Assembly (NCBI GenBank): GCA_964369915.1
Contig: CAYJGG010000050.1
Coordinates: 1-14,962, forward strand
Direction of reading: 5' to 3'
Length of the DNA stretch: 14,962 nucleotides
Source: RGIG3102 sp964369915
GTDB lineage: Bacteria > Bacillota > Clostridia > Oscillospirales > Ruminococcaceae
The notes below the pieces were generated by a model. It was given only the letters and a program-made list of their open reading frames with translations, was not told where the DNA came from and did no database searches. Below are positions 6,134-13,951 of the stretch, one piece after another; the stretch's first letter is position 1, and each line of letters opens with the position of its first letter. Position numbers and translations under genes: made by a program.

Positions 6134-7300
6134 TTATTCTTCTTCGAAAAATTCATTTTTAACATATGTAATGCCATCCATTAATCTTCTTGCTGTTCTA
6201 TCAACTGCAATACGATTAAACTTCACTGTTCCATCCTCATTTACAGTTGCATCTGATTCAACAGGGATAATACCTCCTGGATGTCCAATATGCAATGTCT
6301 TTTTAGCACGACTTTCTTCGCTTAGCAAATCATAAACTATACTTCCTGGAATTCTTGCTGCTGCACCCATAGATACAGTTCCTGAAACAGGATGTGTTTT
6401 ATGCATTCTAAGCATAAATAATAATCTTGAAACTATGTCTATGTCTTCTGCCTTAACTTCCTTTTTATTTTTAGTTTTATATGCTTTTGGTTTACTTACT
6501 ATTGCAAAGAATGGGTTGTATGGACTCTTAAGAGTTGCTTCTTCTAAAGTAGTGGCAAGTCCTATTTTAATAGCAACAGTTCCTCTTATTTTTTCTATTA
6601 ACTCCATAAGAGCTGGATCACCTTCTATTTCTTCAACAGTTTCTGTCCCATGCATGCCTAAATCTTGTGCATGTACATAAACTAACACACTTCCAGCGTC
6701 TACAATTGAAACATCAAATGTTTTTCCATCAACTTCAACTACATCTCTAACATTTCCAGTTGGTAAAACTTTTCCTGTTATAGCTCCAACTCCTTGCGAC
6801 CAATCAAGAACAATTTTTGCTCCTGTTCCTGGGCAACCATCAATGCTAAAATCGCCTGTCACCATAGCTTTGCCATCTTTCACTGGAACTTCAGCAATTA
6901 GCATTTTTTCACAGTTTTTCATATTTATTCTAACTTTAGTTATTGGTTCTGTAACTGTAACCATTCCTTCATCAATGGCAAAAGGACCTACTGCTGATGA
7001 AATATTCCCACATAATCCATTATAATCAATGAAATCTGTTTCAAAACTTACTTGACCAAATGTGTAATCAACATCTGCCCCTTCTAAAGTTGGCGGTCCG
7101 ATAATTGCAAGTTTACTTGTTAAAACGTCTGCACCACCTAACCCGTCAATTTGTCTTGGATCTGCACCACCAAATATCTTGCTAATCACTCTATCTCTTA
7201 TTTTTTCATTTTGTGGTAAATCTGTTTTCTTTAAAAATATAGCTTTACTTGTGCCCCCACGCATAATTGCGCATTTAATCATTTTGCTTTCTGTAATCAT
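6134..7300 (-). CDS. prpF: PrpF-family (DUF453) isomerase, methylaconitate/methylitaconate type
   Basis: PrpF relatives shift a double bond in unsaturated carboxylic acids by proton transfer; known substrates include 2-methylaconitate, 3-methylitaconate and 4-oxalomesaconate. Counting from the chosen start, the 388-aa protein shows MRGGTSKAIF (13-22), GGADVLTSKLAII (55-67) with the conserved lysine 63, CGN (97-99) followed by AVGPFAI, HPVSGT (303-308), GHPGG (339-343) and RTARRLMDG (368-376), all family hallmarks. An ATG 12 nt further upstream (7312) overlaps the GGAGG ribosome binding site, so the ATG at 7300 is the likely start. It is the first gene of a prpF-larA operon and divergent from a PrpR-like regulator. 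Which isomerization it performs is unknown; no methylcitrate-cycle gene (prpB, prpC, prpD) is nearby. Confidence 0.87.
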   Translation of the reverse strand: MITESKMIKCAIMRGGTSKAIFLKKTDLPQNEKIRDRVISKIFGGADPRQIDGLGGADVLTSKLAIIGPPTLEGADVDYTFGQVSFETDFIDYNGLCGNISSAVGPFAIDEGMVTVTEPITKVRINMKNCEKMLIAEVPVKDGKAMVTGDFSIDGCPGTGAKIVLDWSQGVGAITGKVLPTGNVRDVVEVDGKTFDVSIVDAGSVLVYVHAQDLGMHGTETVEEIEGDPALMELIEKIRGTVAIKIGLATTLEEATLKSPYNPFFAIVSKPKAYKTKNKKEVKAEDIDIVSRLLFMLRMHKTHPVSGTVSMGAAARIPGSIVYDLLSEESRAKKTLHIGHPGGIIPVESDATVNEDGTVKFNRIAVDRTARRLMDGITYVKNEFFEEE

Positions 7301-7350
7301 AATATCCTCCATTTTTAAAATTTGTAAACTTAATTTCTTACTTTAACTTG

Positions 7351-7380
7351 ATACTATCATAGTGCATATATTTTGGTCAA
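7351..7380 (-). promoter_or_regulatory. Promoter of the prpF-larA operon
   Basis: On the minus strand a −35 TTGACC (7375-7380), an 18-nt spacer ending in TGA and a −10 TAGTAT (7351-7356) form a sigma-70-type promoter with an extended −10. Transcription would start near 7344. No −24/−12 (GG-N10-GC) sigma-54 element was found upstream of prpF. Confidence 0.55.
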
Positions 7381-7451
7381 CAAGCTCTCAAATGATTAAT
7401 TTAGTTGCACATGGTAATTATATTATTTTTGTTGAAAATGACATTTTTTTT

Positions 7452-7473
7452 AGGCTAAACCTCTCAATAGCCT
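7452..7473. promoter_or_regulatory. Inverted repeat between the divergent promoters
   Basis: AGGCTA (7452-7457) and TAGCCT (7468-7473) form a 6-bp inverted repeat with a 10-nt spacer, followed by a run of T on the plus strand. It may be a binding site or a barrier to stray plus-strand transcripts. The evidence is only the symmetry. Confidence 0.25.
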
Positions 7474-7489
7474 TTTTATGGCATTTATT

Positions 7490-7530
7490 AATGTTTCATT
7501 TTTTGCTTAATTTAGTAAATTTGAAACATT
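7490..7530. promoter_or_regulatory. Candidate binding site of the PrpR-like regulator
   Basis: AATGTTTCA (7490-7498) and its exact complement TGAAACATT (7522-7530) form a 9-bp inverted repeat with centres 32 bp apart, about three helical turns. The right arm ends 3 bp before the −35 of the regulator's own promoter, and the pair lies about 145-185 bp upstream of the prpF start site, a usual activator distance. Assignment to the adjacent regulator is an inference from position. Confidence 0.45.
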
Positions 7531-7533
7531 TGA

Positions 7534-7562
7534 TTGCAAATTAAATATTAAAACTGTATAAT
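7534..7562 (+). promoter_or_regulatory. Promoter of the PrpR-like regulator gene
   Basis: A −35 TTGCAA (7534-7539), a 17-nt spacer ending in TG and a perfect −10 TATAAT (7557-7562) give a strong sigma-70-type promoter, with a leader of about 46 nt before the start codon. Confidence 0.65.
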
Positions 7563-7614
7563 ATTATTAGTAAGCATAATACGATAACATTACTTTTAAT
7601 GCAGGAGATTAGAG

Positions 7615-9513
7615 ATGAATAATAAAATCAAAATAACATTTGTAGTGTACAGAAAGCTATTAAAACTTGTTAATTCCACTTTAGAAACATATTATGACTC
7701 TGACATTGAATTCAGCATAATCGATACTACTTTTGATAATCTAATGAGCAATGAAAATGTGAATAAGATGAAAAAGGCAGATGTTTTAATTGCAGGCGAC
7801 GCCTTTTCAAATGTTATAAAGCAAAATATTATGACGCCTGTTGTTCAAGTTTCTATATCCACTTCTGATTATATCCAAAAAATATTAGAGGCAAAACAGG
7901 TTGGCACAAATATAGCAATAGCAAGTTATAACCCTATTGAAGATTTTAACTGCTCAGAGTTCAGTCAAATTTTTAATGTTAATTTAATTAATATAGTATT
8001 TCAAAATATGGAAGACCTTGAACAGCAAATTAAAGAAAATAATCTGGATTTTATTATCGGCGCTAGCCTTGCTAATGAAGTAGCTACAAAATTTAGCATT
8101 CCTGCAACTTTGGTTTATAGCAGTTCTCATTCTGTTATAACCGCCATAAAAGGAGCGAAAAAATTAGCACTATCAAATTATACTCACAGACAAAATAATC
8201 GCTTATATGAAGCTGTTATAAATTTTAATCCAAGTGGTATTTTGGTTTTAGATGATCAAGGATATATTATATCCTCTAATCCATCTGCCTCAAAAATACT
8301 TAACACCGCTTATGAAACTCTTGTAAATAAGCATATTGATATCATTTTAAAAGGATTTGATTTTTCTTTTTTAAAAAATACACCTTCAAAGCAGTTTAAA
8401 AATGTTTATGTTATTAATGAAAATAATATAGCTATAAACACCCTTGCATTAGAAGAAGATATTAATATTATAGGCTATTTAATTACGCTTGAAAAAATTT
8501 CTTATGTTGCTAAAGTAAATCCATTTAAAAAAATCACCACTGAAACAGAAAGTTTTAAAAGCAAACACTCTTTTGATGATATTATAGGAGAAAGTTCTTG
8601 TATTTTAGAGGAGATTAGTAAGGCTAAAAAATTCTCAAAAAAATATTCAAACATTTTAATAACTGGCCCTACCGGAACAGGTAAAGAACTTTTCGCACAA
8701 AGTATTCATAATGCTAGCTTTAATTCTGACGGTCCTTTTGTTGCTATTAATTGCGCTGCACTACCAAAAAGTATGCTTGAAAGCGAGCTTTTTGGCTATG
8801 AAGAAGGAGCTTTTGCTGGTAGTCGAAAAAACGGCAAGCAAGGACTTTTTGAAATAGCTAATGGCGGAACTATATTTTTAGATGAAATAGGCGCTCTTCC
8901 CATTGCTTTACAAGCAAGGATTTTAAGAGTTATTCAAGAAAAAGAAATAATAAAATTAGGTGGCAATCGTATCATTCCTATTAATGTTAGAATTATATGC
9001 GCTACAAACACCAATTTAAAAAATAATATTCCTTTATCATTTAGAGAAGATTTATATTATAGACTCAATGTTTTACAACTAAAAATACCTCCTTTAAAAG
9101 ATAGAGATAACGATATTAAATTGTTGTTTGCCAAATATTTAAATTTAACACTTACACCTGAAATAAGCAAATCACTAGAAGTATTAAAAGTTTACTCTTG
9201 GCCTGGTAATATACGTGAGCTTTTAAATATAGTAGAGCGTGTGGCTGTGGAAATAGGAGATTTACATAGCTTTGAAGAAAAAGAAATCTCAAAACTTATT
9301 ATTTCTGCTATTGGGGAAGAGGATTTTCTTCAAGATATTTTTAAATCCGAAAATATTTCAAATTATTTAGAGATAAAAAACAGTGAAATAACTCCTTCTC
9401 TCATAGAAAAATTGTCCGTATTATTTCCAAAAAATCAAACTAGAATTGCCGAAATTTTAAACCTTAGTCGAACAACACTTTGGCGTGTAACTCAAAATTT
9501 TAATAATACATAA
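7615..9513 (+). CDS. PrpR-like AAA+ enhancer-binding regulator with altered GAFTGA loop
   Basis: This 632-aa protein has an N-terminal PrpR_N sensor domain (about 1-190), a PAS domain (about 195-295), an AAA+ ATPase core (about 320-545) and a C-terminal Fis-type helix-turn-helix (about 605-628, NQTRIAEILNLSRTTLW). Visible motifs are Walker A GPTGTGKE (351-358), Walker B TIFLDEIG (419-426), sensor I ATNTN (463-467), arginine-finger region FREDLYYRLNV (477-487) and WPGNIREL (529-536). The sigma-54 contact loop, normally GAFTGA, reads GAFAGS (398-403): the threonine needed for sigma-54 contact in well-studied members is alanine. The ATPase looks intact. PrpR_N proteins sense small organic acids such as 2-methylcitrate. 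The divergent position implies control of prpF-larA. GGAG precedes the start, and a terminator follows the stop. Confidence 0.87.
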   Translation: MNNKIKITFVVYRKLLKLVNSTLETYYDSDIEFSIIDTTFDNLMSNENVNKMKKADVLIAGDAFSNVIKQNIMTPVVQVSISTSDYIQKILEAKQVGTNIAIASYNPIEDFNCSEFSQIFNVNLINIVFQNMEDLEQQIKENNLDFIIGASLANEVATKFSIPATLVYSSSHSVITAIKGAKKLALSNYTHRQNNRLYEAVINFNPSGILVLDDQGYIISSNPSASKILNTAYETLVNKHIDIILKGFDFSFLKNTPSKQFKNVYVINENNIAINTLALEEDINIIGYLITLEKISYVAKVNPFKKITTETESFKSKHSFDDIIGESSCILEEISKAKKFSKKYSNILITGPTGTGKELFAQSIHNASFNSDGPFVAINCAALPKSMLESELFGYEEGAFAGSRKNGKQGLFEIANGGTIFLDEIGALPIALQARILRVIQEKEIIKLGGNRIIPINVRIICATNTNLKNNIPLSFREDLYYRLNVLQLKIPPLKDRDNDIKLLFAKYLNLTLTPEISKSLEVLKVYSWPGNIRELLNIVERVAVEIGDLHSFEEKEISKLIISAIGEEDFLQDIFKSENISNYLEIKNSEITPSLIEKLSVLFPKNQTRIAEILNLSRTTLWRVTQNFNNT

Positions 9514-9514
9514 T

Positions 9515-9541
9515 AAAAAGACCACACTTTGTGGTCTTTTT
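9515..9541 (+). terminator. Terminator after the PrpR-like regulator
   Basis: A perfect 12-bp stem (AAAAAGACCACA at 9515-9526 with TGTGGTCTTTTT at 9530-9541) and a 3-nt loop start 2 nt after the stop codon. The T run in the right arm makes it a strong intrinsic terminator, likely usable from both strands. Confidence 0.9.
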
Positions 9542-9547
9542 ATTATT

Positions 9548-9676
9548 ATGAATTTACTAAGTTGTCTTTGGACAAGTGGCGATTATTATAAAAAGGGAAA
9601 TGGTGTTTTAGTAGATGGAGCTAAAAGCAGCACTAACAGTATTGTTATTAATTATTTATACGATCTATGCAACTGA
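9548..9676 (+). CDS. Doubtful 42-aa ORF, possibly a gene remnant
   Basis: An ATG just after the terminator opens a 42-codon frame starting MNLLSCLWTSGDYYKKGNG and ending at TGA. It has no ribosome binding site, follows a terminator directly, and I do not recognise the peptide. Its mixed, protein-like composition (SGDYYKKGNGVLVDGAKSS) differs from the very AT-rich sequence after it, which would fit a degraded fragment of a longer gene. It may equally be a chance frame. Confidence 0.2.
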   Translation: MNLLSCLWTSGDYYKKGNGVLVDGAKSSTNSIVINYLYDLCN

Positions 9677-10023
9677 ATATATTAATGCATTTATTTGCGT
9701 ATTTTAATTTTCTAAATTATGTAAATTCGCAATATTTTTTAATATAATCAAAACATCTCACTTTATAGTTTTTATTTGTATTAGTTGCATTAAAATAATA
9801 TTTTTGATTAATTAAATTAAAAAACGCTTATTTTTTCATTTAAGCCTACAATTCTTTTGTGTATTTTGCACTAAGAATATCCGTTTTTAATACTGATTTT
9901 CAATTAACTTACATTTTATTTGAAATCTATTGACTATTGATATATCTTGATGTTATCATTATTTTTAACAATTCTAACACAAGTTATTTTTTGTCTTAGA
10001 TTAAAAACTCGGAGGGAAAACAT
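9677..10023. other. AT-rich intergenic region upstream of livK
   Basis: This stretch of about 350 nt is very AT-rich and holds no convincing gene. It contains the livK promoter at its right end (9930-9959). At 9694-9705 there is a 12-mer, TTTGCGTATTTT, that also occurs at the LacI-pair promoter (1664-1675); a spaced TATGTA could make it a weak plus-strand promoter. No riboswitch-like fold or T-box sequence was evident to me. Confidence 0.5.
9930..9959 (+). promoter_or_regulatory. Promoter of the liv operon
   Basis: A −35 TTGACT (9930-9935), an 18-nt spacer ending TGT and an extended −10 TATCAT (9954-9959) predict a start near 9966 and a leader of about 58 nt. The layout resembles the prpF promoter (18-nt spacer plus extended −10). 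Confidence 0.55.
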
Positions 10024-11169
10024 ATGAAAAAACTATTATCAATTTTATTAGCTTCAGCTATGCTTTTTTCTTTAACGGCATGCTCAAGCGAAACAGAAAC
10101 TTCAACAGATACAGAAACTTTAACAGATAACACATTTGTTATCGGTGGTATGGGGCCACTTACAGGCGCTGCTGCCTCTTATGGAATTTCTGTAAAACAA
10201 GGCGCTGAAATCGCTATCGAAGAAATCAATGCTGCAGGCGGTGTTGTTGTAGGCGATACCTCTTACACACTTGAATTAAACTTTGTAGATGATGAAGCTA
10301 GCGAAGAAACTGCTATCACAGCTTACAACACTTTAATGGACGATGGCATAAACGTTTTAATGGGAACTGTAACTAGTGGTGCTGGTCTTGCTATTATCTC
10401 TCAAACATACCAAGATGGAATTCTACAGCTTACTCCTTCTGGCTCTGCTATTGGACTGACTGAATACGATAATGCTTTTAGGCTTTGCTTTACTGATCCA
10501 CTTCAAGGGCAAATGATGGCTGAATATATCGTTTCTGATTTAGGACTAACTAATGTTGCTGTTATTTATAATAATGCTGATGAATATTCATCAGGTATGA
10601 AAGATGCATTCGTTGAAAAAGTGGCTGAACTTGGCGGAAATGTTGTGGCTGAAGAAGCTTTCAACACAGGCGATGTAGATTTCTCAACACAATTAACAAC
10701 AATCAAAGGCACAGATGCTCAAGCTATCTTCGTTCCTGCATACTATGGTGATGCTGCTTATATTACACAACAAGCTAGCGATAACGGAATGGAACTTCCT
10801 TTCTTTGGTGGAGATGGATGGGACGGCATACTATCTCAAGTAACTGATACTAGCACTGTTGAGGGCGCTGTTTTTCTAAGCCCATTCCTTGCTAGCGATC
10901 CTAATGTTGCAGATTTTGTTTCTACATACGAAGCTAACTACTCTGCTACTCCAGACCAATTCGCAGCTGATGGATACGACTGTGTGTATGTATTTAAAGC
11001 AGCTATGGAGCAAGCTGGCTCAATCGAGAATGCTGATTTAATTTCAGCTATGACTGAAATTTCAATTCAAGGTTTAACTGGTGATATTTCATTTAGTGCA
11101 AATGGCGAACCAACAAAAGGTGCTAAATTCATTGAAATCGTTGCTGGCGAATACACAGCTAAACAATAA
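10024..11169 (+). CDS. livK: Liv-type ABC transporter substrate-binding lipoprotein
   Basis: This 381-aa protein begins with a lipoprotein signal peptide (KK, hydrophobic core, lipobox LTAC with Cys20 as the lipidated residue), so it is anchored outside the membrane. A Ser/Thr/Glu-rich linker (21-38) leads to a type I periplasmic-binding fold with typical HAAT features: IGGMGPLTGAAASYG (about 40-54), QGAEIAIEEINAAGG (about 60-74) and a C-terminal QGLTGDISFSANGEP. Members bind branched-chain amino acids, but related proteins bind other amino acids, amides or aromatic acids, so the ligand is open. GGAGGG lies 8 nt before the start. It is the first gene of a complete five-gene importer operon, separated from the permeases by a hairpin. 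Confidence 0.88.
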   Translation: MKKLLSILLASAMLFSLTACSSETETSTDTETLTDNTFVIGGMGPLTGAAASYGISVKQGAEIAIEEINAAGGVVVGDTSYTLELNFVDDEASEETAITAYNTLMDDGINVLMGTVTSGAGLAIISQTYQDGILQLTPSGSAIGLTEYDNAFRLCFTDPLQGQMMAEYIVSDLGLTNVAVIYNNADEYSSGMKDAFVEKVAELGGNVVAEEAFNTGDVDFSTQLTTIKGTDAQAIFVPAYYGDAAYITQQASDNGMELPFFGGDGWDGILSQVTDTSTVEGAVFLSPFLASDPNVADFVSTYEANYSATPDQFAADGYDCVYVFKAAMEQAGSIENADLISAMTEISIQGLTGDISFSANGEPTKGAKFIEIVAGEYTAKQ

Positions 11170-11199
11170 TATCGAAATATTAAATTTAAATATTTAATA

Positions 11200-11242
11200 A
11201 TGTTAGGCAGGATATTTTTCCTGTCTAACATATTGTTTTTTT
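11200..11242 (+). terminator. Hairpin with T tract between livK and livH
   Basis: ATGTTAGGCAGGA (11200-11212) pairs with TCCTGTCTAACAT (11219-11231), including one G-U pair, and a run of seven T follows (11236-11242). Because no clear promoter is seen before livH, it is probably a partial terminator that lets the binding protein be made in excess over the membrane and ATPase subunits. It may also stabilise the livK mRNA. Confidence 0.75.
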
Positions 11243-11309
11243 ATAAATAGTTTATTAGTTTTCACTCTTCATCAAAATTCACCTAGTTTATAGGGAGGAC
11301 TATACATAA

Positions 11310-12188
11310 ATGATAAATTTTTTAGAACAATTAATTAATGGACTTCGAACGGGTAGTATATATGCACTTATATCTTTAGGATATACTATGGTTTACGGTA
11401 TTGCAAAAATGATAAATTTTGCACACGGTGATATCATAATGGTTGGGGCTTATACTTTATATATATTAGTAGCACTTCTTAGTTTTCCAATTCCAGTAGC
11501 AGTTATTTTAACTATGGCTATCTGTGCAACTCTTGGACTTGTGATTGAAAGAATTGCTTACAAACCTCTTAGAAATGCTCCTCCGCTTGCTGTTTTAATA
11601 ACTGCAATCGGTGTTAGCTTTTTTTTGCAAAGCGCCGCTCTTTTAATTTTTAATGCAACTCCTATACCTTTTCAATCTATCATTGATTTTCCTAGCATAA
11701 CATTTTTAGGCATTACTATTTCTGGAATAACTATTGCAACATTTGTAGTAACAATTATTTGCATGGTATTATTAACTTTATTTGTGCATAAAACAAAGGC
11801 TGGAAGTGCTATGAGGGCAGTTTCTGAGGATAAAGGTGCAGCGCAATTAGTTGGAATAAATGTTGATCGCACTATTTCTATGACATTTGCAATAGGCTCT
11901 TTTCTAGCTTCAATTGCTGGTATTTTATACATATCTCAGTATCAAACTCTAAGACCTACTATGGGCTCTTTGCCTGGAATTAAAGCCTTTGTTGCCGCTG
12001 TTTTAGGAGGAATTGGAAGTATTCCTGGTGCAATGGTTGGAGGCATTATTCTTGGAGTTGTTGAGAGTTTAGCTAAAGCATATATATCAACTGAGCTTTC
12101 AGATGCTATTGTTTTTGGTATTCTTGTTGTTGTTTTACTCGTTAGACCATCTGGATTAATGGGCAAAAAACCTAATGAGAAAGTGTAG
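11310..12188 (+). CDS. livH: Branched-chain amino acid-type ABC permease LivH
   Basis: This 292-aa, highly hydrophobic protein has about eight predicted membrane segments and the LivH signature GLRTGSIYALISLGYTMVYG (11-30) followed by INFAHGD (35-41). The cytoplasmic EDKGAAQLVGIN loop (about 173-184), which contacts the ATPases, is also present. It forms the membrane channel with LivM. GGGAGGA lies about 11 nt before the ATG, a rather long spacing, but no better in-frame start is available because TGA overlaps just after the ATG in another frame and the N terminus aligns with the family. The gap to livM is 8 nt. Confidence 0.88.
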   Translation: MINFLEQLINGLRTGSIYALISLGYTMVYGIAKMINFAHGDIIMVGAYTLYILVALLSFPIPVAVILTMAICATLGLVIERIAYKPLRNAPPLAVLITAIGVSFFLQSAALLIFNATPIPFQSIIDFPSITFLGITISGITIATFVVTIICMVLLTLFVHKTKAGSAMRAVSEDKGAAQLVGINVDRTISMTFAIGSFLASIAGILYISQYQTLRPTMGSLPGIKAFVAAVLGGIGSIPGAMVGGIILGVVESLAKAYISTELSDAIVFGILVVVLLVRPSGLMGKKPNEKV

Positions 12189-12196
12189 GTGGTAGT

Positions 12197-13180
12197 ATGA
12201 AAAAATTTAAATTAACTAAGAAAAAAAGACTTACATTAAACACTTTTATTGCAATCGCTTCTTATATAATCATCCTAACTCTTATTTCAGGTGGGTTTTT
12301 AAACAGACAATTTACATCACTTATAATTCCAATTGGAATAAATATAATTCTTGCAGTATCATTAAATTTAGTAACTGGTTTTTTAGGAGAGCTTTCTTTG
12401 GGGCATGCTGGATTTATGTCTATCGGAGCATACACAGGCGCATTAATAACCTTAAACTTAGACGCACCTAGCTATATCGCATTCCCTATTGCTATAATAG
12501 CAGCCGGAGTAATTTCTGCATTTTTTGGATTTATTATAGGCATGCCTGTTTTAAGGCTTAATGGCGATTATCTTGCAATCGTAACGCTTGGATTTGGCGA
12601 AATTATTAAATCTGTTATAAATTCTCTTGAAATAACTAATGGTGCAAAAGGCTTATCTAAAATCCCTTTATATTCAACTTATCAAAATTTTACAGTTGTC
12701 TTTGTATTTGTTATTTTAACTATATTAATAATATCAAACATTATGTCTTCAAGGCATGGTAGGGCTATCACTTCAATTAGAGATAACTCTATCGCCGCTG
12801 CTTCTATTGGTATAAACGTAAGTAAGTATAAGATAATGGCATTTGTTATTTCTGCTTTTTTCGCTGGTGTTGCAGGTGTTTTATATGCACATAATGTCGG
12901 TATTTTAAAACCTACCACTTTTGATTACAATAAATCTATCGAAATATTAGTATTTGTTGTTTTAGGCGGTATGGGAAGTATTAAAGGCTCGATTATAGCT
13001 GCTATAATACTCACAGTTTTACCTGAACTTCTTCGTGATGCCGCTGATTTTAGAATGTTATTATATGCAGTTATTTTAATTGCTTTAATGCTATTTAACC
13101 AAAGTGGCCTGAAAGAAAAACTATTTGATCAACCTTTCTTTCAAAAAATATTTAAAACTAAAAAGGAGAGTGAAATATAA
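12197..13180 (+). CDS. livM: Branched-chain amino acid-type ABC permease LivM
   Basis: This 327-aa membrane protein has a basic N terminus, about nine to ten hydrophobic segments and the LivM hallmarks NLVTGFLGELSLGHAGFMSI (56-75) and VTLGFGEIIKSV near residue 130. The ATPase-coupling loop SIRDNSIAAASIGIN (about 192-206) is also seen. It pairs with LivH as the translocation pathway. The start follows a modest GGTGG ribosome binding site after livH. The stop codon overlaps the livG start by one base (TAATG), so translation of the two is coupled. Confidence 0.88.
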   Translation: MKKFKLTKKKRLTLNTFIAIASYIIILTLISGGFLNRQFTSLIIPIGINIILAVSLNLVTGFLGELSLGHAGFMSIGAYTGALITLNLDAPSYIAFPIAIIAAGVISAFFGFIIGMPVLRLNGDYLAIVTLGFGEIIKSVINSLEITNGAKGLSKIPLYSTYQNFTVVFVFVILTILIISNIMSSRHGRAITSIRDNSIAAASIGINVSKYKIMAFVISAFFAGVAGVLYAHNVGILKPTTFDYNKSIEILVFVVLGGMGSIKGSIIAAIILTVLPELLRDAADFRMLLYAVILIALMLFNQSGLKEKLFDQPFFQKIFKTKKESEI

Positions 13181-13938
13181 TGGCACTTCTTGAAGTTAAA
13201 AATTTAGGCATATCTTTTGGTGGTCTTCGTGCTGTTGATAACTTTGAAATTTCTATTGAAAAAGGAAAACTTCAAGGTCTTATCGGTCCAAATGGCGCTG
13301 GAAAAACAACTGTTTTTAATATGCTCACTGGCGTTTACAAGCCAACAGATGGTAAAATATTATTAGATGGAGTTAATATTGCAGGAAAACTCCCTGCTGA
13401 TGTTTGCAAAAGTGGGATGTCACGTACATTTCAAAATATTAGATTATTTAACAAAATGACAGTTTTAGACAATGTTAAGGCGGCACTTCATAATCAAGTT
13501 AAGTATAATCTTTTAGAAGGAGCTCTTCGTTTACCATCTTATTTTAAAAAAGAAAAAGAAATGACAAATAAGGCAATGGATATTTTAAAAGTTTTTTCTA
13601 TGGAAGAATACGCTAGCTATAAAGCTGGCAATTTATCTTATGGAATGCAAAGAAAACTTGAAATTGCTCGAGCACTTGCCACAAACCCTAAAATAATATT
13701 ATTAGATGAGCCCGCTGCAGGAATGAATCCAACAGAAACTAGCGAGCTTATGGATATGATAAAATTTATTTGCAAAGAATATAATTTAGCCGTTTTATTA
13801 ATCGAACACGATATGAATCTAGTTTTAGGCGTGTGCGAATATCTAACCGTTTTAAATTACGGAAAAATTTTAGCTAAAGGAAACCCTTTAGATGTTGTTA
13901 ATAACCCTGAGGTTATCGCTGCTTATATTGGAGAATAG
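13180..13938 (+). CDS. livG: Liv-type ABC transporter ATPase LivG
   Basis: This 252-aa cytoplasmic ATPase has Walker A GPNGAGKT (36-43), Q-loop Gln85 in RTFQNIRLF, signature LSYGM (152-156), Walker B IILLDEP (172-178) and the H-loop His210 in LLIEHDMN. The LSYG form of the signature and the helical-domain insertion are usual for LivG. It powers the importer as a heterodimer with LivF. GGAGAG in the end of livM provides the ribosome binding site, and the one-base overlap with livM implies coupled translation. Confidence 0.9.
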   Translation: MALLEVKNLGISFGGLRAVDNFEISIEKGKLQGLIGPNGAGKTTVFNMLTGVYKPTDGKILLDGVNIAGKLPADVCKSGMSRTFQNIRLFNKMTVLDNVKAALHNQVKYNLLEGALRLPSYFKKEKEMTNKAMDILKVFSMEEYASYKAGNLSYGMQRKLEIARALATNPKIILLDEPAAGMNPTETSELMDMIKFICKEYNLAVLLIEHDMNLVLGVCEYLTVLNYGKILAKGNPLDVVNNPEVIAAYIGE

Positions 13939-13951
13939 GAGGAATATAGTT

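Noticed and set aside
7301..7312. Upstream ATG for PrpF
   Set aside because: This ATG overlaps the GGAGG that serves the ATG at 7300, so it cannot use a proper ribosome binding site.
7362..7544. Open frame of 60 codons in the prpF-prpR intergenic region
   Set aside because: It overlaps the predicted prpF promoter and the inverted repeat, has no ribosome binding site and shows no recognisable protein features.
7301..7614. Possible sigma-54 promoter next to the PrpR-like regulator
   Set aside because: I searched both strands by eye for GG-N10-GC with TGGC/TTGC context and found none; the only good elements are sigma-70-type.
9858..9884. GC-N-CC spacing resembling a minus-strand sigma-54 element
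   Set aside because: The spacing is 11 nt rather than 10 and there is no minus-strand gene to serve.
13892..13951. N-terminal extension of LivF
   Set aside because: It lies inside livG, has no ribosome binding site and precedes the family's normal N terminus; AGGAGG marks the ATG at 13952.
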